Assembly (NCBI GenBank): GCA_022702045.1
Contig: JAKONH010000442.1
Span: forward strand, 1 to 38,742
Length of the DNA stretch: 38,742 bases
From: Spirosomataceae bacterium
Lineage (GTDB): Bacteria > Bacteroidota > Bacteroidia > Cytophagales > Spirosomataceae
Direction: 5' to 3'
Shown: piece after piece, positions 1 through 7,748 of the stretch
How the letters are laid out: each line of letters starts with the position of its first letter
Numbering within the stretch: the first letter of the stretch is position 1
Position numbers and translations under genes: made by a program
The notes under the pieces: model-generated
The model's database searches: none
Told to the model about the DNA's origin: nothing
What the model saw: the letters and a program-made list of their open reading frames with translations, nothing else

Positions 1-1150
1 GATCGAGCCAGAACAGCGCGTTCGACAGCAGGAACGAACGTACCTCCGGCCGACCGTAGTTAAAGATATAGCTCTTCCAGTCGGGGTGGTAGCCCTTCCG
101 CATATCCGGGTGCTCGTAGAGGTGCGATCCGTCGAACTCGTACAGGCCGTGGGCATCGCCGGGGAAGTGGCTGGGCACCCAGTCGAGCAACACGCCGATA
201 CCCGCCTGGTGGAACCGTTCGATCAGACGCATGAAATCCTGGGGTGATCCGAAACGACTGCTTGGCGCGAAATAGCCCGTGATCTGATAGCCCCACGAGG
301 GTGCATACGGGTATTGCATGACGGGCATAAACTCGACATGCGTGAAACCCATCTCCTGCACGTATGGTACCAGTGCATCGGCAATCTCGCCAAAGCTTAA
401 CTCGCGCTCCGGGTTGCCCGGGTCACGACGCCATGACGCCAGGTGAACTTCATAGACCGAAATAGGCGCATTTAGCGAGTTTTTAGCGCCCCGCTCCGCC
501 ATCCAGTCCTGATCGTTCCACTCGTAATACGTATCCCAAACCAGCGATGCCGTTTTGGGCGGTACTTCCCAGTAGTGGGCATACGGATCGCCCTTCTCCA
601 GTTCGCGACCACCTTCGTGGACGATAAAGTATTTATAAGTAGTACCCCGGCCAATGTTGGGAACGAAGATTTCCCAGATGCCCGAAGAGTCCCAGCGAAC
701 GTTCATCGCGTGGCTTCCTTTATCCCAGCCGTTGAAATCGCCGATGACGGCAACATATCGGGCAGAGGGTGCCCAAACCGCGAAGTATGTACCGGTTACG
801 CCGTTGTGCTCAACCACGTGCGAGCCAAACTTTTCGTAGAGTCGCTGGTGCTTGCCCGCTCGAAACAGGTGGACGTCGAAATCAGTGAAGCGGGAGTAGG
901 TACCCGTCGATTCGAAAGCCGCGGGTTGTGTAGTGTCGGCCATTTCGGCGGGTAGGGCAGGTGTGCTTTGAGCGGAAAGCTCGGCTGTGGGTGCGTCCAG
1001 GCCAGGTGATGTTACCTTGGATGGGTCTATGGGTCTTGATTTGCGGGCCGTTTTTTGTTTGGCTTCGCTGGTGGAAGAGGGCTGAACAGACTCGGTCTGC
1101 GGGTCAGGCTGAGTGCTGTCAGGTGTAGTGCTAGTCGTACGTTTTGCCAT
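1..1150 (-). CDS. glgB: 1,4-alpha-glucan branching enzyme, 3' part missing (window edge)
   Basis: The enzyme makes alpha-1,6 branches in glycogen or alpha-glucan in the cytoplasm. About 383 N-terminal residues are present from the ATG at 1148-1150; the rest lies beyond the left edge. The CBM48-type N-terminal module is visible (YFAVWAPSARYVAVIGDFNGW), followed by the start of the GH13 barrel (SVYEVHLASWRR, FTHVEFMPVMQYPYAPSWGYQ, GVLLDWVPSHFPGDAHGLYEFDG). All are typical of GlgB. The catalytic Asp/Glu residues fall outside the window. The first 80 or so residues are low-complexity, rich in Thr, Ser, Pro, Gln and Lys, and are not part of the core enzyme; this extension looks disordered. The gene lies downstream of the maltokinase on the same strand, which fits the GlgE route from trehalose/maltose to alpha-glucan. 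The identification is secure. The meaning of the N-terminal tail is unknown. Confidence 0.95.
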   Translation of the reverse strand, partial: MAKRTTSTTPDSTQPDPQTESVQPSSTSEAKQKTARKSRPIDPSKVTSPGLDAPTAELSAQSTPALPAEMADTTQPAAFESTGTYSRFTDFDVHLFRAGKHQRLYEKFGSHVVEHNGVTGTYFAVWAPSARYVAVIGDFNGWDKGSHAMNVRWDSSGIWEIFVPNIGRGTTYKYFIVHEGGRELEKGDPYAHYWEVPPKTASLVWDTYYEWNDQDWMAERGAKNSLNAPISVYEVHLASWRRDPGNPERELSFGEIADALVPYVQEMGFTHVEFMPVMQYPYAPSWGYQITGYFAPSSRFGSPQDFMRLIERFHQAGIGVLLDWVPSHFPGDAHGLYEFDGSHLYEHPDMRKGYHPDWKSYIFNYGRPEVRSFLLSNALFWLD

Positions 1151-1210
1151 TAGGTAGCGATTCGGAGTTACTGGTTGAACCCGGTGAACGGGCGGAAAGT
1201 TAGAAAAATC

Positions 1211-2044
1211 TCAGCCTTCCGTATTGAAGGTGCGGTCAATCTTACTGCGAATAATGGTCACGTAGCGAGTGGGCAACAGCCGCGTTACCCATTCGATTTG
1301 CCGGGCATCCGCTCCGATTAATACGCGTGCTTTATCCTGTCCGACGCCCCGCCATAGCTGTCGGGCGGCTTCATCGGGCGTGGTGCGGGCGGCTCTTTCA
1401 AAGCTGCTGACGATAGTTTGCTTCATATTGTCAGTCACCGGTGTGTTGATACCCTGCCGGGCACTGGCCGCGATGTTGGTTTTGATGCCGCCGGGGTGTA
1501 CGCAGGTGACGCGAATCGGTGTGTCGAGCAGCTCCATGCGTAGTACGTCGCTGAAGCCCCGGACGCCGAATTTGGCCGTGCAGTAGGCCGACTGATTCAT
1601 CACGCCCGCCAGCCCGAACACGCTCGACAGGTTAACGATGTGGCCGGCGTTCTGCTCGATCATGTATGGCAGAAAGGCTTTCGTCATGCGAATGACACCC
1701 CAAAGGTTGATACTGAGCAACCACTCGAAATCATCCAGTTCGGTAGTTGAAAACGGGCCACTGGCGAGCGCAACGCCCGCATTGTTGACCAGCAATAGCG
1801 GACGCCCATTCAATATGGGAATTGTGTCGCTGGCGAACTGCCGGATGGCCGTAGCATCCGACACGTCGAGCTGGTGGGTCGTTACGGTACCGCCGGCCAG
1901 CCGTGCTGTTTCCGCCAGTCCGTCGAGGTTGATATCAGTAGCGATGACCGGCGCACCGGTAGCGGCCGCCTGAATCGTCAGTTGCCGCCCGATCCCCGAA
2001 GCAGCTCCGGTGATGAGGATGGTATGTGTATGTAGTGACGACAT
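1211..2044 (-). CDS. short-chain dehydrogenase/reductase (SDR)
   Basis: This is a 277-residue classical-type SDR, an NAD(P)-dependent oxidoreductase of unknown substrate. The Rossmann signature TGAASGIG lies near the N-terminus, followed by the NNAG motif and the catalytic YxxxK (SAYCTAKFG) preceded by the active-site Ser in VNLSSVFG. The frame is open up to 2092, but the ATG at 2044 is preferred because it puts the Rossmann fold about nine residues from the start, as usual; the extra 16 codons would add an unrelated peptide. The gene sits between maltokinase and branching enzyme on the same strand, with a 138-bp gap upstream and 60 bp downstream. It may be co-transcribed with them without sharing their pathway. 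Substrate prediction is not possible from sequence alone. Confidence 0.88.
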   Translation of the reverse strand: MSSLHTHTILITGAASGIGRQLTIQAAATGAPVIATDINLDGLAETARLAGGTVTTHQLDVSDATAIRQFASDTIPILNGRPLLLVNNAGVALASGPFSTTELDDFEWLLSINLWGVIRMTKAFLPYMIEQNAGHIVNLSSVFGLAGVMNQSAYCTAKFGVRGFSDVLRMELLDTPIRVTCVHPGGIKTNIAASARQGINTPVTDNMKQTIVSSFERAARTTPDEAARQLWRGVGQDKARVLIGADARQIEWVTRLLPTRYVTIIRSKIDRTFNTEG

Positions 2045-2080
2045 GGGTGTTGGTTGAGTGGTGTAGCTTGGGAGTGTAGC

Positions 2081-2098
2081 CCAGACGTCCACGTCTGG
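2081..2098. repeat. short perfect palindrome
   Basis: CCAGACGT and ACGTCTGG are separated by two bases, in the gap between the maltokinase and SDR genes. It could be a protein-binding site or a remnant of a dispersed intergenic repeat; nothing further can be said from this copy alone. Confidence 0.4.
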
Positions 2099-2182
2099 AG
2101 GCCGTTAGGTCAACTGTTGCTGACGGAAGCTCTATCGGTCGCTGTCGCAACCTACTGACGTGAACGTCCAGGCTATACAGCC

Positions 2183-3838
2183 CTATTTCAGCAGGCCCTT
2201 TTGTAGCATGGGGATGTCAGTCAGTTGGGACGAGCCATCACTGATGCGGATCTTCTCAATCTCCGTGATGACGTCGATGATGCCCTTTAGGGGAATCTTG
2301 ACCCATGACGGTCGGTAGCTGATTTCGTAGCCAAGTTCGTACACTGCTTTTTCCAGGAGATAGATCAACAGCAGGAAGTTGGTCTCGTTGTTGTTTTTGA
2401 AGAGCGGATGCGGACTCCCGAACGTGTCGAAATAAGCCTCCAGATACGTGTCGCGGATAAGATGAAACCACCGGTCCGACACACGTTGCAGATAAGCCGG
2501 ATCAAGATCTTCAGTTTCCGCCGAGTTAAACAGCTTGGCGCAGACCGCGTAATGATACGAACGAATCATGCCGGCTACGTCTTTCAGGGGCGAATGCTTG
2601 ATTTTGCGGTCGGTGATGCTGCTTTCGGGTTCACCCTCGAAGTCGATAATGACAAAATCGTCTTCCGTGGCTAGCACCTGCCCCAGGTGGTAGTCGCCGT
2701 GAATACGCGTGCGCAGTGAACCGATCGGACGGGTACGGAAGTCGTTGATGAAGGCGTCGATCATCTCGCGGGCTTCCATAAACACCCAGGCCAGCCGCTG
2801 CGCCAGCGGATCGAGCTCGGTATACTTGTCGATCAGCAGCGTGTACCGTTGTTCGAGCAACGACTCGAAGCGGTTGATAATGAATGTTCGGTAATCATCG
2901 GTGAACGGTTCGGGGGCAAAAGCGGCATCGGCTCCCGTTTTGTAGAGCGCGTTGTGCATTTCGCCCGTCCGCCGACCCAGTAGTGCTACTTTCTCGAAAA
3001 CGTCTTCTCGAATGGTAAAAAACCGCTGGGGCACGGCATAAAGAAAATCGTTGAGGTAGTCGCCGGTTTGTCCCCACGAGTCTTTGTCATTGGGCACCAT
3101 ACGTTGCACCATGCCTAGCGTTACATCGGCAATACCGTCTCGTTGCCAGACGAAGCTGCCGCCGAAAGCGGGAATATTCGGGAAATGTCCCACGTCGGTC
3201 AGGAAGGCTACCATGTCGACTTCGGGATTGGTCTCGCGAAATAGCTTGCGGTAAAGCTTCATGAAGTATTTGTCGCCGAAGGCCAGCGCTGAATTGCTCG
3301 AGTCGACGGGGAGCACGCGCGAGGGGAGCTTGTCGTCACCATCTTCCAGACCCTGTCCCCGCTGGAACCGGACCTGTCCCTCCGGCATGGGTATTACTTG
3401 GCTGGCATAAATGGCTTCGAACAGGGCGCTGCGAAACCGTTCATCGTAAATAGCGTCAATCAGTAAGCCTGCCTGCCCAGCCAGTTGTACGTCGCCGATA
3501 CGGCCTTTTTGCGGTACGTCGGCTACGCTGAATGGCCGCCCCTGTGTGGCCCGATCTGAAACGAATGAAAGCGGAAGTAGATAGCTTTCTGGCGCCCCTT
3601 CAGCATAACTCACTGATAGAATAGTCAAGTACGCGATCTTACCGGACTCGGCGTCTATCGACAACGGCATGACCGTCCGTATATGCAGGCCCGTCTGTTG
3701 CCGGGCCTTACCCGCAAACCAGCGGCAGGTGTTGATATAAGGAGGCAGTAACGTCTGACAAAGTTCGGCCCAGAAGGCTGGTAGTTGGGCCGCGTCAGAC
3801 CAGGCAGTAGGGGAGATAAACGGCGAATTGATCGTCAT
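2183..3838 (-). CDS. mak: maltokinase-like protein (GlgE pathway)
   Basis: This 551-residue protein is predicted to phosphorylate maltose with ATP to maltose-1-phosphate, the donor used by GlgE for alpha-glucan synthesis. The N-terminal cap of maltokinases is recognisable (INTCRWFAGKARQQ, residues 35-48). The kinase lobe carries HGDYHLGQVL with H380-G381-D382 as the catalytic loop, and IIDFEGEP (397-404) as the metal-binding loop. It is longer than mycobacterial Mak (about 450 residues). In many bacteria this domain is fused behind trehalose synthase TreS; here the kinase is a separate protein, and any treS or glgE would lie outside this window. glgB lies downstream on the same strand after an SDR gene, supporting a polysaccharide role. 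No promoter box was found in the roughly 95-bp gap upstream. Confidence 0.88.
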   Translation of the reverse strand: MTINSPFISPTAWSDAAQLPAFWAELCQTLLPPYINTCRWFAGKARQQTGLHIRTVMPLSIDAESGKIAYLTILSVSYAEGAPESYLLPLSFVSDRATQGRPFSVADVPQKGRIGDVQLAGQAGLLIDAIYDERFRSALFEAIYASQVIPMPEGQVRFQRGQGLEDGDDKLPSRVLPVDSSNSALAFGDKYFMKLYRKLFRETNPEVDMVAFLTDVGHFPNIPAFGGSFVWQRDGIADVTLGMVQRMVPNDKDSWGQTGDYLNDFLYAVPQRFFTIREDVFEKVALLGRRTGEMHNALYKTGADAAFAPEPFTDDYRTFIINRFESLLEQRYTLLIDKYTELDPLAQRLAWVFMEAREMIDAFINDFRTRPIGSLRTRIHGDYHLGQVLATEDDFVIIDFEGEPESSITDRKIKHSPLKDVAGMIRSYHYAVCAKLFNSAETEDLDPAYLQRVSDRWFHLIRDTYLEAYFDTFGSPHPLFKNNNETNFLLLIYLLEKAVYELGYEISYRPSWVKIPLKGIIDVITEIEKIRISDGSSQLTDIPMLQKGLLK

Positions 3839-3934
3839 GGAGTAAAGGAAAGCCAGTCAGGCACGGCAATATCTTACTTATCGTGCTAGTTGGGCTGGGT
3901 TAGGATCAAATAAATCTTGGTTGGGTACTAAAAA

Positions 3935-4171
3935 TTAAGTTAGATTTTCCTGAATCGTTTGTTGGGTACCAGGAACCGGCATAAAGTGTTCAGTGCTGAC
4001 TGTCCAGTTGGGAAGCTGCTGTGCCAGGCGTTGAATCTGTTGTTCTGCGTCAGCCTCAACCAGTACGGCTCTGCGGCTGGTATCGACCAGCCTGGTTTGT
4101 TGCTCGATTAGCCGCAGGTCGTCGGCCGGTAAAGGAAGCGGGCCAGTAAAGGCAAATACGTAGCGTGCCAT
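3935..4171 (-). CDS. small protein resembling a stand-alone subtilase propeptide/inhibitor
   Basis: This 78-residue protein begins at the ATG at 4169-4171, 71 bp downstream of the subtilase gene on the same strand. The open frame extends further upstream, but the extension overlaps the protease gene and reads as low-quality coding sequence. The protein has no signal peptide. It starts ARYVFAF, and its body (LVDTSRRAVLVE, then IQRLAQQLP, then VSTEHFMPVP) can be aligned by eye with the N-terminal region of the neighbouring protease (VLDSTSKQGAKLV, LLRAQLP, VPEVFYYP). That pattern, a beta strand, helix and strand ending in Pro, resembles I9-type propeptides that inhibit and fold subtilisins. A role as inhibitor, chaperone or immunity-like partner of the upstream protease is inferred. 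Start choice and function are uncertain. Confidence 0.6.
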   Translation of the reverse strand: MARYVFAFTGPLPLPADDLRLIEQQTRLVDTSRRAVLVEADAEQQIQRLAQQLPNWTVSTEHFMPVPGTQQTIQENLT

Positions 4172-4242
4172 AAGAAAAGGGATAAAGATGGTAAGCGACA
4201 GCGTTGTCCCCGGCAGTAGAAAGCCGGGGATAATCCGTTTCG

Positions 4243-5754
4243 TCAGGAAATCGTGGGTTGGGTTGTTCCGTCGGGCAGGAGCAGCATACCGGTGCCCTCG
4301 AAGGTCGGGCCAAAACCCATTGGTCGGACATACTGCGCCAGCCGCTGAATCATAGCGTCGGCGCGGGCTGCCTTGCGGGGCATAGCCAGCAGATCGGCAT
4401 GACCCGATAGTAACCGGGCGGCCGCACCCGCTGCCGCCGGACAAGCCATCGACGTACCGCTCAGGGGGGAATACCCACCCGGTACGGTCGAGACGATACC
4501 TACGCCTGGCGCTGTAAAGTCGACGTTCGGACCAATATTCGAGAAGGCCGCGATAAAGTTCTTTTTGTCGGTACCATACGGAGCGGCCACGTTAGGTGCA
4601 TCGGTCGTACTAGCGGGAAACGTGCCTTTTCGACCCATCGCACTGACGGCCAACGACAGCGAAAAAGACGCCGGAAAACTAACCGGTTGCCGACCGTCGT
4701 TGCCCGTCGCAACAAAGCAGATCGTCCCGCTCTGGTAGGCAAACGTGATTGCTTCCTGTGTCGCCGTATCCACTGGACCACCACCCAAGCTCATGTTCAG
4801 AATGTCACACCCGTCGGCGACCGCCTGCTCAATCGCTTTAATAATAGCGAAGTTCGACGCCCCCTGACTGTTACGGCCAAAGACGCGATACGCCCGTAGC
4901 GTAGCACCGGGTGCAACGCCACGCACTCCCGTTGGGGGAGTACCCTGAGCCGCTATGATCCCCGATACATGCGACCCGTGTTCATCGACGTCGGCAAAGT
5001 CTTTTGGGTCATCGCCCGTCACGGTGCAGGCTCCGCCCGCGATGTTGAGGTCAGGGTGCGGTCCGGCTCCGGTATCGATTACCCCAACTGTCAGTCCGGT
5101 GCCGTCAGGCTCGCCGTCGGCCGGGGCGGGGTAGAAAAACGACTTTGCGTCCTGATAATCGAGTTTAACGGGTTGAATAGGTAATTTATCACCGGTTTTG
5201 AGCGTCACTTTCTGCTTCCAGTAGCTCCAGTACCCAACTTTCGGATAGACATACAGCTGGTCGATGGTCTGGTTGGTAATATTCTTGAAGGCCACAACCC
5301 CTTTCGCGTCTGATGTTGCCTGTTCACCTGTTCGGTCGGCAAAATTCGTGAACGCAACGACCGTCGCACCGACTACAGGCTTCGTGGTTTTGGCTTCGAC
5401 CAGTTGAATTTTCAGGGCCACCTTTGCCTGCCCCTGCAACGGGCGGGCAACTGTACGAATGGTTTCCCGAAAGAGTTGGGGGTAATAGAAAACTTCCGGT
5501 ACGATCAGTACACCCGGCAACTGCGCCCGCAGCAGCGGCACTTCCGCGTCCGAGAGCTGTACCAGCTTGGCGCCCTGCTTACTGGTCGAATCAAGCACAA
5601 CGGCCTGATTGGTCGGGTCGACCGACAGAACGTCGCTTAGTCGCGTATTGATGTTCAGGCTGTTGAGCGTCTCGTTGGTGGTGGTGGGCGTGTCGGAAAA
5701 CCGGAGGCCCATGCGGGGTAAGATGATGTAGTTGCGGGGAGGTAGTTTAGCCAT
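4243..5754 (-). CDS. S8 family serine peptidase (subtilisin-like), no signal peptide
   Basis: This subtilase has 503 residues from the ATG at 5752-5754 (MAKLPPRNY). The catalytic triad is complete: Asp227 in VGVIDTGAG, His259 in DEHGSHVSG and Ser435 in SGTSMACP, with oxyanion Asn352 in ATGNDG. Before the catalytic domain lie a roughly 100-residue region that may act as a built-in propeptide and a beta-sandwich-like segment (about 110-195, with KPVVGATVVAF and DAKGVVAFKNI) resembling carboxypeptidase-regulatory domains. No Sec signal is visible, so it may be cytoplasmic or use another exit route. Twelve further in-frame codons lie upstream of the chosen start but look non-coding. A small protein resembling the propeptide region follows 71 bp downstream. 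The protease identity is certain; its target is unknown. Confidence 0.92.
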   Translation of the reverse strand: MAKLPPRNYIILPRMGLRFSDTPTTTNETLNSLNINTRLSDVLSVDPTNQAVVLDSTSKQGAKLVQLSDAEVPLLRAQLPGVLIVPEVFYYPQLFRETIRTVARPLQGQAKVALKIQLVEAKTTKPVVGATVVAFTNFADRTGEQATSDAKGVVAFKNITNQTIDQLYVYPKVGYWSYWKQKVTLKTGDKLPIQPVKLDYQDAKSFFYPAPADGEPDGTGLTVGVIDTGAGPHPDLNIAGGACTVTGDDPKDFADVDEHGSHVSGIIAAQGTPPTGVRGVAPGATLRAYRVFGRNSQGASNFAIIKAIEQAVADGCDILNMSLGGGPVDTATQEAITFAYQSGTICFVATGNDGRQPVSFPASFSLSLAVSAMGRKGTFPASTTDAPNVAAPYGTDKKNFIAAFSNIGPNVDFTAPGVGIVSTVPGGYSPLSGTSMACPAAAGAAARLLSGHADLLAMPRKAARADAMIQRLAQYVRPMGFGPTFEGTGMLLLPDGTTQPTIS

Positions 5755-5820
5755 AGGAGGGATTATATGCGTTCCCTGTAATAACGCCATTTCGCCCGGT
5801 ATGGCTGTATAGATGGGGTG

Positions 5821-5854
5821 ATAAACAAAAAAATCCGCCGGTAAACCGGCGGAT
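5821..5854 (-). terminator. intrinsic terminator of the small secreted protein gene
   Basis: ATCCGCCGG (5833-5841) and CCGGCGGAT (5846-5854) form a 9-bp GC-rich stem with a TAAA loop. Read on the minus strand, a run of seven T follows. It lies 26 bp past the stop of the gene at 5880-6275. Confidence 0.9.
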
Positions 5855-5879
5855 CGGGTCAGTGAAGGTGGGTAGCGAA

Positions 5880-6275
5880 TTAATTCAGGGCGATTTGCCG
5901 TGATGGTGCTTCAGCTTTAGGGGTGTCGATCGTCAGTTCGTGCGTCGTCGTCTGAACGCCATTTGAAATCTCGACGCTATAGATGCCGTCGGGTAACTCG
6001 TTGACATTGAAGCTATATCGTGTCTTGGTTTCACCTTTGCCAGCGTACTCCGTGATCAGTTTTCTGCCCTGCGCATTTTTGATGCAGATCGTTACGCGTC
6101 CGCCTTTTTGTTTGTCGAGGGCCAGGCGCAGGTTGCCATCGACGGCTGTGTAGATGCCGACTTCATAGGCAGCCGCCTGTTTAACCGGGCGAACGATAGG
6201 CTTGGCAGTGCTGAACGTAGCAGCCGATGAAACAAGGGTCAGGGCAATGAGCAGGGTGTTTACGAGCGTTTTCAT
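5880..6275 (-). CDS. small secreted beta-rich protein
   Basis: This 131-residue protein has a clear N-terminal Sec signal peptide (MKTLVNTLLIALTLVSSAATF, cleavage near STA-KP). The mature part is about 105 residues. The pattern LRLALDKQKGGRVTICIKNAQG, then YSFNVNELPDGIYSVEISNG, then TTHELTI resembles the immunoglobulin-like sorting domains found at the C-terminus of type IX secretion cargo, here encoded as a free-standing protein. It may be periplasmic or surface-associated. It is monocistronic, with a TAnnTTTG-type box upstream and a strong terminator downstream. I do not recognise a characterised family, and a role in cell-envelope structure or stress would only be a guess. Confidence 0.82.
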   Translation of the reverse strand: MKTLVNTLLIALTLVSSAATFSTAKPIVRPVKQAAAYEVGIYTAVDGNLRLALDKQKGGRVTICIKNAQGRKLITEYAGKGETKTRYSFNVNELPDGIYSVEISNGVQTTTHELTIDTPKAEAPSRQIALN

Positions 6276-6335
6276 GGTGTTGTGTGTTTTTGGGGTTGAC
6301 TATGTTTTATGTGCTTTACTTGCTGATTGGTGAAA

Positions 6336-6343
6336 CAAAGATA
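6336..6343 (-). promoter_or_regulatory. candidate -7 promoter box for the small secreted protein gene
   Basis: On the minus strand this reads TATCTTTG, an exact match to the Bacteroidota -7 consensus TAnnTTTG, about 60 bp before the start codon at 6275. A TTTG lies upstream (6370-6373) but at 26 bp spacing, longer than usual, so the -33 element is unclear. Confidence 0.5.
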
Positions 6344-6436
6344 TAGGTCACGATGAGTACTATGCATTACAAACTACCGGAACGGTTTATAATCGGGATG
6401 AGTGGTTTTTCTGCCGGTGAACCGGGCTGAACGTTG

Positions 6437-6444
6437 TATATTCG
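6437..6444 (+). promoter_or_regulatory. candidate -7 box immediately before pgeF
   Basis: TATATTCG matches TAnnTTTG with one mismatch and is followed by four bases and then ATG at 6449. If used, the transcript would have almost no leader, and the in-frame TTG at 6434 could not be the start. Confidence 0.4.
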
Positions 6445-6448
6445 GACT

Positions 6449-7231
6449 ATGATGAGCTATATCCCGACTGAAGCGCAACTGCTGCCGCTTTACCGAACCC
6501 CGGAACTACTGGCGTCTGTCGACGGGCTGATCGCTGCTGAGAGTACGCGGCATGGGGGCGTTAGTCCGGCACCCTTTGCTTCGCTGAACTTGGGTATCAA
6601 TACCGACGACGTGCGTGCTAATGTCGATGAAAACCGACTCCACTTTTTTTCGGCTATTGGTGCCGAGGGGCTGGGCTTCGCATCGTCGTATCAGGTACAT
6701 GGGACAGCCGTACTGCACGCAACCGAAGCGGGGCGGTACGATGGGTATGACGCGCTGATGACCAATCAACCCGGTTTGCTGGTGGGTGTCACCGTTGCCG
6801 ACTGTGTACCCATTCTAATTTATGACAAGCTACAGCGGGCGGTAGCCGCCGTGCATGCGGGCTGGCGCGGTACGGTTGGGCGGATTGTGCAAACTACCCT
6901 GACGAATATGCAGCAACAGTTTGGCACCCGCCCGGTCGACTGCCTTATCTATATCGGTACGTGTATCGATGAAACTTCATTCGAAGTCGGCCCGGACGTT
7001 GCCGGGCAGTTCGACCCGTCGCTGTTGCAGACTGACCCGCAAACGGGCCGTACCTGCGCCGATCTGAAACGGGCGAATGTCGAGTTATGTGTGGCGATGG
7101 GTGTACCTGCGTCGCAGATCGATGTCTCGCCTTTTTCGACCGTACTTCACAATCAGGATTACTTTTCTTACCGGGCCGAACAGGGGCAAACGGGTCGAAT
7201 GCTGGCTGTTATCGGATTAAAGCCTGCTTAA
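6449..7231 (+). CDS. pgeF: PgeF/YfiH family protein (laccase-domain, purine nucleoside or peptidoglycan editing)
   Basis: This protein of about 260 residues belongs to the DUF152/YfiH family. Family members bind a metal through two His and one Cys. In E. coli the protein is linked to removal of misincorporated residues from peptidoglycan precursors, and in other bacteria to adenosine deamination and purine nucleoside phosphorolysis. The signature residues are all present: SSYQVHG (His), TVADCVPIL (Cys) and AAVHAGWRGT (His), with STRHGGVS and FASLNLG near the N-terminus. The length is normal. The start is placed at the first of two adjacent ATGs (6449 or 6452); an in-frame TTG at 6434 overlaps the likely promoter box. 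It is followed 60 bp later by a GlsB-like gene on the same strand. The family assignment is secure and the in vivo substrate is not. Confidence 0.93.
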   Translation: MMSYIPTEAQLLPLYRTPELLASVDGLIAAESTRHGGVSPAPFASLNLGINTDDVRANVDENRLHFFSAIGAEGLGFASSYQVHGTAVLHATEAGRYDGYDALMTNQPGLLVGVTVADCVPILIYDKLQRAVAAVHAGWRGTVGRIVQTTLTNMQQQFGTRPVDCLIYIGTCIDETSFEVGPDVAGQFDPSLLQTDPQTGRTCADLKRANVELCVAMGVPASQIDVSPFSTVLHNQDYFSYRAEQGQTGRMLAVIGLKPA

Positions 7232-7291
7232 ACAATGCCGGGTAGTCAGTGTTATAAGGCTGTCTACCAATTTTAAACACACCTTACTGCT

Positions 7292-7534
7292 ATGGGCATT
7301 TTAGTATCTATTCTCGTCGGGGCAGTAGCCGGATGGCTTGCTGACCTGGTTTTTAAGCGGTTTTCGTTTTCGCTGATCGTACAAATCCTGCTAGGTATCG
7401 TCGGCGGATTCGTAGGTGGCTTGATCTTCGGGAAATCCGAAGGTATTCTGGACAGTATTCTGACCTCGTTCGTTGGTGCTGTTATCGTTCTTGGCATCGC
7501 TGCGCTGATCAAGGGTCAGCAGAAAACGGCGTAG
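7292..7534 (+). CDS. GlsB/YeaQ/YmgE family small membrane protein
   Basis: This 80-residue inner-membrane protein has three hydrophobic stretches (about residues 2-18, 27-48 and 52-73). They are rich in small Gly/Ala residues, including ILVGAVAGWLADLVF and ILLGIVGGFVGGLIFG, the hallmark of the transglycosylase-associated GlsB/YeaQ family. These proteins are often stress-induced and have no proven enzymatic activity despite the family name. A hairpin terminator follows 20 bp after the stop. Confidence 0.88.
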   Translation: MGILVSILVGAVAGWLADLVFKRFSFSLIVQILLGIVGGFVGGLIFGKSEGILDSILTSFVGAVIVLGIAALIKGQQKTA

Positions 7535-7541
7535 AACTTTT

Positions 7542-7737
7542 AAGAAGAAAGAGAAAAGACGTTAGCCGAAAGATGCTTTACCCGACTCGGGCTGTACAGC
7601 ATTTTTTGGCTAACGTCTTTTTTTAGGCTTAAAAGGTTTTCAGAAACCTTTCAGGTCTGTTGATCAGCGAAGTATTTCAAAAGCGTTCGTTGAATCAACC
7701 ATAAATTACGTCTCTCACCTCTTTTCTCTTTCTTCTT
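7542..7737. repeat. 17-bp inverted repeat flanking the terminator
   Basis: AAGAAGAAAGAGAAAAG at 7542-7558 recurs exactly as its reverse complement at 7721-7737, about 160 bp apart, enclosing the terminator between two convergent genes. The purine-rich sequence resembles the quasi-palindromic element at 10594-10669 in arrangement, although the bases differ. Confidence 0.6.
7554..7621. terminator. bidirectional hairpin terminator between convergent genes
   Basis: AAAAGACGTTAGCC (7554-7567) pairs perfectly with GGCTAACGTCTTTT (7608-7621), followed by more T on the plus strand and by A/T-rich sequence on the other side. A smaller inner stem is possible (ATGCT at 7572-7576 with AGCAT at 7598-7602). 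It separates the GlsB-like gene from the convergent acyl-CoA dehydrogenase gene. Confidence 0.8.
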
Positions 7738-7748
7738 GCTTCTTTCCT

